Source: Gammaproteobacteria bacterium
GTDB taxonomy: Bacteria > Pseudomonadota > Gammaproteobacteria > UBA9339
Direction of reading: 5' to 3'
Length of the DNA: 12,789 nt
Assembly (NCBI GenBank): GCA_018814965.1
Contig: JAHIYS010000119.1
Span: 1 to 12,789 of the forward strand
The position numbers and the translations under genes are program-made. Below, piece by piece: positions 7,480-12,789 of the stretch; position 1 is the stretch's first letter, and each line of letters starts with the position of its first letter. The notes under the pieces were generated by a model. It was not told where the DNA came from and made no database searches. It worked only from the letters and a program-made list of their open reading frames with translations.

Positions 7480-7510
7480 CAAGGGGGAGGGTCATGGATT
7501 ATCCCTCTTG
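7480..7510 (+). other. Stem-loop between lemA and htpX
   Basis: CAAGGGGGA at 7480-7488 can pair with TCCCTCTTG at 7502-7510. This gives a 9-bp stem with one G-U pair and a 13-base loop. No T run follows, so it is not a classic terminator. In an mRNA covering both genes it could act as a processing or attenuation hairpin that sets the lemA:htpX ratio; that role is inference. Confidence 0.4.
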
Positions 7511-7553
7511 AGTAAGCATGAATAAGATTGTTACGTTTTAGTCAAATATTCAA

Positions 7554-8597
7554 ATGAAAAAAATAACAGATTATACATCAGCCGCTTTAGATTGGCGTAA
7601 ACAGCTAAAAGTTAATGAGCGACGCACTTATTTAGTGATTGGTATTTTTATATTGATCTATATGTCAGTTGGGTTGCTTATTGACCTATATTTGCATTCT
7701 GAGTTTGATCAAATTCCAATTTCACTAGCATTGAGAAGTTTGGTTACTTTTCAAACTATGCCGTGGGGCACCTTAATTTTAGGCGCAATAGCTGTTGTTT
7801 CTGTGTTAATAACTTATGCCTTGTATGATCGTTTAATGTTGCTGGGTACCAAATCTCACGAGATCAATCCAGATACAGCTCGTTCTATTGAGGAACAGCA
7901 GCTTTATAATGTTACTGAAGAATTAAAAATTGCTGCCGGGTTGCGTTATATGCCTAAGGTATACCTAATTAATGCTGAATATATGAATGCTTTTGCTAGT
8001 GGTTATAGTGAAAAATCAGCATTAATAGCTATAACTAAAGGGTTATTAAATAAGCTTGATCGTAGTGAATTACAAGCGGTTATTGCACACGAGCTTAGTC
8101 ATATTCGTCATCAAGATATTAAGTTAACTTTAATGGCTTCAGTTTTAAGTAACATTATATTAATTGCACTTGATGTTATGTTCCGAGGTGTTCTTTTAGG
8201 TGGAGGTCGTAGTAGAAGGCGGGGTGGTGGAGGCAGTGCATTAATTTTAATTGTGGTTTTACTTCGAGTTTTATTACCAATTGTTACCGTATTACTCCTG
8301 CTTTATTTAAGCAGAAAACGGGAGTTTATGGCAGATGCTGGTGCGGTTGAACTAATGCGGGATAATTCCCCTTTAGCTAGGGCGTTACTTAAAATCAGTG
8401 ATGATCATACAGCGAATAAGGATGAATATGCCCGAGCATATCATTCCACATCCCACGAAGAGGTAAGACGTGAGGCTTATATTTTTGATCCAACTCAAGC
8501 AGGGATCTCTTTACAGCAATCGCTTGGCAATGCTTTTTCTACTCATCCACCTTTATCTGCTCGTTTGGAAGCCTTAGGTTTTTTAGCTAAAAAGTAA
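7554..8597 (+). CDS. htpX: HtpX-like M48 family membrane zinc metalloprotease
   Basis: This 347-aa inner-membrane protease has two N-terminal transmembrane segments (about 26-47 and 73-93), the zinc motif HELSH at residues 179-183 followed by IRHQD, two further hydrophobic segments around 191-215 and 226-251 separated by a glycine/arginine-rich cytosolic-type loop (GGGRSRRRGGGGS), and the third zinc ligand Glu257 in RKREFMADAGAVEL. The C-terminal STHPPLSARLEAL is the usual M48B ending. HtpX proteases cut misfolded membrane proteins during envelope stress alongside FtsH. The protein is about 50 residues longer than E. coli HtpX, mostly at the N-terminus, as in LemA-linked homologues. ATG 7554 has no clear Shine-Dalgarno, so coupling to lemA or a weak start is possible. 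The zinc site appears complete, so it should be active. Confidence 0.92.
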   Translation: MKKITDYTSAALDWRKQLKVNERRTYLVIGIFILIYMSVGLLIDLYLHSEFDQIPISLALRSLVTFQTMPWGTLILGAIAVVSVLITYALYDRLMLLGTKSHEINPDTARSIEEQQLYNVTEELKIAAGLRYMPKVYLINAEYMNAFASGYSEKSALIAITKGLLNKLDRSELQAVIAHELSHIRHQDIKLTLMASVLSNIILIALDVMFRGVLLGGGRSRRRGGGGSALILIVVLLRVLLPIVTVLLLLYLSRKREFMADAGAVELMRDNSPLARALLKISDDHTANKDEYARAYHSTSHEEVRREAYIFDPTQAGISLQQSLGNAFSTHPPLSARLEALGFLAKK

Positions 8598-8861
8598 AGG
8601 GATTAAATTCTGATAGATCTTCATATTTTTTTTAAGACGATGTTGCAAATAAAGATTTCCATCTTTTCTGTGGTCAAGGAATGTTTTGTGGTGAGGTATA
8701 TCTGGGTAGTTAAGTGGGGAGCCCTAAATATGACGCTTTATTAAAAGCTCAGGCTAAATGGGCAGTGGTAAAGAGGTGCTAATTAGATAAGCCGCGATTC
8801 AATACGGTGTTTTAGATTTCGAGATTAAGCTGTACGAACATAGCTGACGAGATTTGAGATA
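8598..8861. other. Non-coding or decayed stretch downstream of htpX
   Basis: No intact gene is visible. On the plus strand one frame from about 8639 gives protein-like fragments broken by several stops (for example VGSPKYDALLKAQAKWAVVKRC). This may be a decayed gene remnant or chance. I do not recognise a family and see no RNA gene. The 3' border is the hairpin at 8862-8899. Confidence 0.3.
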
Positions 8862-8899
8862 TAAGATGATGGCCTATACAGTATTGGGCCATCATCTTA
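8862..8899. terminator. Strong hairpin between convergent units, probable bidirectional terminator
   Basis: TAAGATGATGGCC at 8862-8874 is a perfect inverted repeat of GGCCATCATCTTA at 8887-8899, giving a 13-bp stem with a 12-base loop. It lies just past the stop of the lipoprotein operon (minus strand) and downstream of htpX (plus strand). On the plus strand a run of seven T's begins about 10 bases later. On the minus strand the stem is followed only by TATAT. The hairpin is certain as sequence; terminator function is inferred from position. Confidence 0.65.
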
Positions 8900-8914
8900 G
8901 TGGATTGAATTTTT

Positions 8915-9580
8915 TTAATGTCCTGAGAAGAAACTATCGATAATTTCTTCTTGCGCTGAATTTACAGCTTCTTTTAATGCGTTAGTAAAGTTTGGGTATG
9001 ATGGTGGTTGATCCCAATTGCCTTGTACCCGCTCTTCAATTTTTGCAACATGACGCCATAAAACATTTTTATTTTGTTTATCAATTAACTCGCCCTTTAG
9101 GTGACAGTATGCTCTTGGCACTCCTAGTGGTATAAAGCCATAATAATTTCTAATTGCTCCTAAAGTTTGTAGCTCAAGAAGTAGTAATTTATCTCCATCC
9201 ATGTGAACAATGGCGGTGGCATTTTTCTTTTGTTTAGGATCAATATTTATCTGATATATCTGAGATGAAATATTATGTTGTTTTAGTCGCGTAACAAATT
9301 TTTGCGGCAACCCTTTGTAATACCAATCAAGGTTAGTTTTTGCTAGATGCTTGTTTAAGGTTTGAGTAACTGCGGCACTGATAGCCATATCAAGTACCCC
9401 TTGTTGGCCAGTTTTATAAAGTGCTGGTTTGTTTTTGGGTTTTGTTTTTGCCACCGTTATTTTGTGGTTTGTGGTTTGCCAGAAACTATTTGGTAATTTA
9501 ACATTGTGTTCGGGAGTAACGCACCCGGAAAGAAACGCTATGCTTAGTATTAATAGAAAGATCTTTGATAATCGATTCAT
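8915..9580 (-). CDS. Lipoprotein of unknown function, fourth gene of lipoprotein operon
   Basis: The product is 221 aa with a type II signal peptide: basic start MNRLSK, hydrophobic core, and lipobox LSGC with the lipidated Cys20. No Asp follows the Cys, so sorting to the outer membrane is expected. The mature part begins VTPEHNVKLPNSFWQ, has an Ala/Gly-containing amphipathic segment GQQGVLDMAISAAVTQTL (58-75), a mixed alpha/beta middle and a helical C-terminus. I do not recognise a named family. Its ATG overlaps the previous gene's TAA by one base (TAATG), and a GAGGG lies upstream, so the two genes are surely co-expressed and possibly co-translated. The post-lipobox EHN...P...WQ motif recurs in the 73-aa lipoprotein of this operon. 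A hairpin terminator follows. Confidence 0.85.
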   Translation of the reverse strand: MNRLSKIFLLILSIAFLSGCVTPEHNVKLPNSFWQTTNHKITVAKTKPKNKPALYKTGQQGVLDMAISAAVTQTLNKHLAKTNLDWYYKGLPQKFVTRLKQHNISSQIYQINIDPKQKKNATAIVHMDGDKLLLLELQTLGAIRNYYGFIPLGVPRAYCHLKGELIDKQNKNVLWRHVAKIEERVQGNWDQPPSYPNFTNALKEAVNSAQEEIIDSFFSGH

Positions 9581-10242
9581 TATTTATGTCCCTCGTTCCA
9601 TTGTTTAATGCCGCAGATAATTGCAGTTAATAATTTTTGTGATGCGTCTGTTTTTTTCTCTAAAAAGGTTTTTACTTTAAAAGCTTTGTCGGGGTCATTT
9701 TGTACTAGATAAGTTTTTTCGTATGCTGGTTTATTCCCAGTTTTGATCGACAAAGTTACCGTAAGTGTAACATTGTTAATGTCAGTTATTCTTGCGGTTT
9801 TAAAATAAATTTTTATTAAAACGTCTTGAGAGCGTACTTGATCTAAGTTGGTGACTAGTTCTGTATTTTTAAATACATTTTGTTCGGTTAGAGCGTCTCT
9901 AAGAGAGGTTATGAACACGGCCGCATCGGCTTTGCCATATTCATGTGTATATTGGCTAGGATTGTTTTTCTGATTTTGATTATCAATAGCAGCGAATATT
10001 AGTGATCCTACAGCTTCACCTATGCCGCCTTGTCCTGATGAGCCACTTACAGCGTAAGAAGTTTTCTCTTTCGAAACATGTTTGCCAGATATCCAGTAAA
10101 TATAAGCGTTTTTTGGTACATGCATCTTGATATCATCTTGGTATTTTAATGGTGCAATGATGTTTTTAGGTGATGCACAACCAGCTAGAAAAAAGCAGCT
10201 AAATAATATGAGAATTGCTATTTGTAGATGTGATCTTTTCAT
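9580..10242 (-). CDS. Lipoprotein of unknown function with a glycine-rich segment, third gene of lipoprotein operon
   Basis: The product is 220 aa with a signal peptide ending in lipobox LAGC (lipidated Cys22) and Ala at +2, consistent with outer-membrane sorting. After the Cys the protein has a basic/aromatic stretch (VPKNAYIYWISG, 42-53) and a glycine-zipper-like segment SGSSGQGGIGEAVGSLIFAA (66-85). A predicted alpha/beta domain follows, with beta strands around VLIKIYFKTARI and VTLTVTLSIKTG, then a helical C-terminus. The shape recalls small periplasmic lipoproteins of secretion or stress complexes, but I cannot name the family. It starts 5 bases after the 73-aa lipoprotein gene and shares one base with the next gene. 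Its layout (Cys, W-containing stretch, GQ.G segment, C-terminal domain) parallels that of its neighbour at 8915-9580. Confidence 0.85.
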   Translation of the reverse strand: MKRSHLQIAILILFSCFFLAGCASPKNIIAPLKYQDDIKMHVPKNAYIYWISGKHVSKEKTSYAVSGSSGQGGIGEAVGSLIFAAIDNQNQKNNPSQYTHEYGKADAAVFITSLRDALTEQNVFKNTELVTNLDQVRSQDVLIKIYFKTARITDINNVTLTVTLSIKTGNKPAYEKTYLVQNDPDKAFKVKTFLEKKTDASQKLLTAIICGIKQWNEGHK

Positions 10243-10247
10243 GATTT

Positions 10248-10469
10248 TTAGTTTCCAGATTTTTTATCGGTAGAGCCAAACTCTTTTTCATATGCTTGAT
10301 CAACGATTAGTTGTTTTTGCTCCCCTGATAGCTCTTGCCAATGCGGGCTTGGAACCCCACGATAGTTATGCTCGGTTGTGCAAGAGGTAAGGAGTATTAT
10401 AAAAAAGATGGCAGCAAAAGATTTGCTGCCATCTTTTAGTCGATATATGAATGAGTTGTTATTTGGCAT
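10248..10469 (-). CDS. Small lipoprotein (73 aa), second gene of lipoprotein operon
   Basis: This short protein has a somewhat long basic N-region (MPNNNSFIYRLKDGSKS), a hydrophobic core and the lipobox LTSC with lipidated Cys30. The mature peptide of about 44 residues begins TTEHNYRGVPSPHWQELS and continues with a charged helix (EQKQLIVDQAYEKEFG). I do not recognise the family. The gene lies 5 bases from both neighbours in a four-gene run of lipoproteins. Its first mature residues resemble those of the 221-aa lipoprotein two genes downstream. Its Shine-Dalgarno is weak, which fits translational coupling to the preceding slyB-like gene. The regular lipobox and tight packing support it as real despite its size. 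Confidence 0.75.
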   Translation of the reverse strand: MPNNNSFIYRLKDGSKSFAAIFFIILLTSCTTEHNYRGVPSPHWQELSGEQKQLIVDQAYEKEFGSTDKKSGN

Positions 10470-10474
10470 AGAAT

Positions 10475-10945
10475 TTATTTGCCTGTAGTCTCATCAGGTA
10501 CAACCCGAGTCATGGCTCCGTATATAATTAATACGTGTTGACCAACCGCAAGGTGAATGCTTCTTTCTTGGGCGACCGCTACAGTTTTTCCATTATCAAG
10601 CTTGATGATGTATTCATAGCCGGTTTTTCGATTGACCGCTTTATCAATTTCATGGCCAACAACTCCTACAGCTACTGCGCCACCAACTGCACCAACAACA
10701 TTAGCTGCACCGCCACTGCCGATTGCTGATCCAGCTGCTGCGCCTCCAGCTGCCCCAGCTATGCCACCAACACCGCTTGTGCTTTCAATTTTTATTACGC
10801 GTTTTGATACAATAACACCTTTATTAACTCTGCTAGCAATTCCAACCTCATCATTGGTATAGGTGTTAGGAGAAACATTGTGAATACATCCGCTTAATGT
10901 GGAGCATGCTGTAATAAAAACGGCTGCTAATAATATTTTTTTCAT
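10475..10945 (-). CDS. slyB: SlyB/Pcp-type glycine-zipper outer-membrane lipoprotein, first gene of lipoprotein operon
   Basis: At 156 aa it matches E. coli SlyB in length and order. It has a signal peptide with lipobox LSGC (lipidated Cys20), a beta-rich N-terminal stretch with GVIVSKRVIKIES, a glycine-zipper pair of hydrophobic helices (about residues 57-96, rich in GG and GAxG), then a C-terminal beta domain with IIKLDNGKTVAVAQE and GQHVLIIYG. SlyB-type proteins sit in the outer membrane and, in enterobacteria, are induced by PhoPQ and stabilise outer-membrane protein complexes under stress. The initiation region has AAGG about 6-7 bases before ATG 10945. It leads a run of four lipoprotein genes, which is not how slyB is arranged in E. 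coli. The symbol is by architecture; orthology is likely but untested. Confidence 0.82.
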   Translation of the reverse strand: MKKILLAAVFITACSTLSGCIHNVSPNTYTNDEVGIASRVNKGVIVSKRVIKIESTSGVGGIAGAAGGAAAGSAIGSGGAANVVGAVGGAVAVGVVGHEIDKAVNRKTGYEYIIKLDNGKTVAVAQERSIHLAVGQHVLIIYGAMTRVVPDETTGK

Positions 10946-11092
10946 TTTTTACCTTTTATATTTACAAGTTGTTAAATTTAAATTCAGAGGCCATAAGATC
11001 ATTTTACTATGTTTTACTAATTTTGCAGCAGTTAGTTTTAATTTGTATATTGGTATGATAATAAGATGTTATTTAAAATAAGGAACATGGAG

Positions 11093-11115
11093 AAAAAAAC
11101 TTAGCCATAGCTGAA
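11093..11115 (-). terminator. Weak terminator candidate downstream of mrdA
   Basis: Read on the minus strand, the bases just after the mrdA stop contain TTCAGC, four bases, then GCTAAG followed by seven T's. The stem is short and has one mismatch, so it is a weak intrinsic terminator at best. The run of T's and the position are its main support. Confidence 0.3.
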
Positions 11116-11121
11116 TAAAAA

Positions 11122-12789
11122 TCAATTAGAATCAAGCAGATAATAATCGAGAACTTTTTTTGCTACTTTAGGGGCTACGCTGCTATTTTCTGTAATTACG
11201 GCAATAGCTATTTTGGGATTTTCGATAGGAGCAAAGGCGATAAATAAGCTATGATTTCGTAAGTGTTTTGGGATCCCTTCTACGCTTGCTGGGGTGGGGT
11301 TTTCATTAACAATTTTATGATGGTATAGCTGTGCTCCACCGGTTTTACCAGCTGCAGGATATTTTATGTTTCTGCCGACACGAGTATAGGCAGTGCCCAT
11401 TGGGTTATTTATCACATCACGCATGGCATTAATTACAATCTCCCAGTTTTTAGGGTCTTTAATCGCTACTGAGGGAAGAGGGATTATTTTTTGTGGTATT
11501 TTGTCTCCAGAATGTTTTTGGGTGCTCAAAAGTAAATGGGGTTGAAATCTTTTACCGCGTGCTGCTATTGCAGCTACTCCATTAGCTAATTGTAGTGGCG
11601 TAGTAGCCATAAAGCCTTGGCCAATTCCTGAAATAACGGTGTCACCAGTATACCAGGGCTTGCCGGTATTTTTCTTTTTCCATTTGGGAGAGGCTACAAT
11701 TCCAAAAGATTCTTCCATAATATCTATGTTAGTTTTGTTGCCAAAACCAAAGCGCAAAAGGATATCATCTATTTTTTCTATCCCGAGTTTAACTGCAAGG
11801 CTATAGAAGAAAATATCACAAGAAACAATAATTGCTTTAGTAACATTGACTATTCCATGGCCATTATATTTCCAGTCTCTATAGGTATGGGTGCTGTTTT
11901 CGAGTCGAAACCATCCTGGGTCTGAAATTTTAAAATTTTGGTTAATGACCCCAGTATCTAATCCCTGCAGTGCAATAAATGGTTTGATAGTCGAAGCGAG
12001 TGGATATAGACTTTTAGTTGCTCGATTGTACATTGGTTTGCTACTAGAGAATTGTAATTTATTATAAGTAGCAGTATCAATGCCGCTGGTGAATAAATTA
12101 GGGTCATATGTTGGAGTGCTTGCCATGGCTAATACTTCCCCATTATTAGGGTCGATAGCTACAATTGCCCCGCGTTCTTCTTCTAAAGCTTCTAAAGCTG
12201 CTTTTTGAAGTTTACTATCAATAGTTAAATGTAAGGTATCTCCTGGTGCTGGTGGGATAACTTTTATTGTACGGACAATACGACCAGCTGCATCAACTTC
12301 AGCAACTTTATAACCAGTTTTACCATGAAGAGTGCTCTCATAGTATTTTTCGATTCCCACTTTGCCGATGAAATTACTAGCACCATAGTTTTCAGAATCA
12401 ATATTTTTTAGATCATCGGTATTAATTCTACCGACATAACCTAATACGGTTACATTATCGTCAGCTAGAGGATAATAGCGGATCATTTGGGTATCAACAA
12501 AAACTCCTGGGAAACGATATTGGTTGACATAAAACGTAGCTACTTCTTCTTGAGTTAGCTTGAGTTTTATTGGGATATGCTCAAAGCGACGGCGGTGTTG
12601 TAGAGCTTTGTTAAATTGTTTGATATCGTTTGGCGTGATGTCAATAATGCTTTGTAGAGCATCTACGGTAGTTTTTATATTTTTTACATGTTCAGCAACA
12701 ATGTTGAGGCTAAAGGTAGGTAGGTTTTCAGCAAGAAGCACGCCATTTCGATCATAAATCAGACCACGGTTAGGTTCAATTGGTAAGTA
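11122..12789 (-). CDS. mrdA: Penicillin-binding protein 2 (rod-complex transpeptidase), N-terminus outside window
   Basis: The frame is open to the right edge; the GTG at 12741 is internal, since YLPIEPNRGLIYDRNG, the classic class B PBP juxtamembrane motif, precedes it in frame. The 555 visible residues lack only the cytoplasmic tail and membrane anchor. They contain the pedestal/dimerisation domain with the GKVGIEKYYESTLHGKTG motif, then the transpeptidase domain: STIK with catalytic serine at visible residue 266, SCD at 323-325 (57 residues later, as in E. coli PBP2), and the third box KTGG at 482-485. PBP2 cross-links peptidoglycan for lateral elongation together with RodA and MreBCD. The residue after KTG is Gly, where Thr or Ser is usual. 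It ends with FIAFAPIENPKIAIAVITEN, as in PBP2, so the C-terminus is complete. rodA is expected nearby but not seen here. Confidence 0.93.
   Translation of the reverse strand, partial: YLPIEPNRGLIYDRNGVLLAENLPTFSLNIVAEHVKNIKTTVDALQSIIDITPNDIKQFNKALQHRRRFEHIPIKLKLTQEEVATFYVNQYRFPGVFVDTQMIRYYPLADDNVTVLGYVGRINTDDLKNIDSENYGASNFIGKVGIEKYYESTLHGKTGYKVAEVDAAGRIVRTIKVIPPAPGDTLHLTIDSKLQKAALEALEEERGAIVAIDPNNGEVLAMASTPTYDPNLFTSGIDTATYNKLQFSSSKPMYNRATKSLYPLASTIKPFIALQGLDTGVINQNFKISDPGWFRLENSTHTYRDWKYNGHGIVNVTKAIIVSCDIFFYSLAVKLGIEKIDDILLRFGFGNKTNIDIMEESFGIVASPKWKKKNTGKPWYTGDTVISGIGQGFMATTPLQLANGVAAIAARGKRFQPHLLLSTQKHSGDKIPQKIIPLPSVAIKDPKNWEIVINAMRDVINNPMGTAYTRVGRNIKYPAAGKTGGAQLYHHKIVNENPTPASVEGIPKHLRNHSLFIAFAPIENPKIAIAVITENSSVAPKVAKKVLDYYLLDSN

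Noticed and set aside
10632..10862. Plus-strand frame coding a Pro/Ala/Thr-rich peptide
   Set aside because: It is the antisense of the glycine-zipper segment of the SlyB-like gene; its composition is a shadow of GGx/GCx codons.
10946..11121. Promoter for the lipoprotein operon
   Set aside because: A TATAAA close to the slyB start would leave a leader too short for the Shine-Dalgarno, and no other convincing -35/-10 pair was found by eye.
12560..12757. Plus-strand frame near the right edge
   Set aside because: It is antisense to the well-supported PBP2 coding sequence and encodes a low-quality Cys/Arg-rich product.
1..12789. CRISPR array, tRNA or rRNA genes, integrase or transposase
   Set aside because: No regularly spaced direct repeats, cloverleaf-like segments, rRNA-like stretches or mobile-element enzymes were seen on either strand.

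Overview
This is a low-GC stretch (roughly 35-38 % by eye) of a Gram-negative, gammaproteobacterial-type chromosome. The cell type follows from outer-membrane lipoproteins with SlyB/Pcp architecture, a rod-complex penicillin-binding protein 2 and a YqhD-type aldehyde reductase close to that of E. coli. The organism carries the mevalonate route to isoprenoids, because a diphosphomevalonate decarboxylase is fused to a type I isopentenyl-diphosphate isomerase. AT-rich gammaproteobacteria with a mevalonate pathway, several APC amino-acid antiporters and LemA/HtpX pairs suggest the Legionellales/Coxiellaceae and relatives, often host-associated. That placement is inference; no rRNA or other marker is present.

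Layout, left to right. (1) 2-2021, plus strand: the 3' part of a stand-alone LigD-type 3'-phosphoesterase, then the mvaD-idi fusion 25 bp downstream. (2) 2261-3649, plus strand: an APC-superfamily amino-acid permease. (3) 3643-3872: a palindromic, probably non-autonomous repeat that fills the gap between convergent genes. (4) 6679-3877, minus strand: a PhoU-like DUF47 regulator, a PiT phosphate transporter (8-bp overlap) and yqhD (24 bp downstream), apparently one transcription unit. (5) 6882-8597, plus strand: lemA and an htpX-like M48 protease behind a good sigma70-type promoter; this pair is a widely conserved membrane-stress neighbourhood. (6) 8598-8914: no intact gene; a strong 13-bp hairpin lies between convergent units. 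(7) 10945-8915, minus strand: four tightly packed lipoprotein genes (SlyB-like glycine zipper, a 73-aa small lipoprotein, and two lipoproteins of about 220 aa of unknown family). (8) 12789-11122, minus strand: PBP2 (mrdA), with its N-terminus beyond the right edge.

Most of the window is housekeeping or envelope biology. The least explained parts are the four-lipoprotein operon, whose members share short post-lipobox motifs, the in-frame MvaD-Idi fusion, the stand-alone phosphoesterase, and the repeat element whose left tip supplies the stop codon of the permease. No CRISPR array, tRNA, rRNA, phage integrase or transposase gene was seen. Two start codons are assigned four codons inside the longest open frame (DUF47 at 6679, lemA at 6882), because a Shine-Dalgarno sequence lies between the two candidates. 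Both edge genes continue beyond the window.
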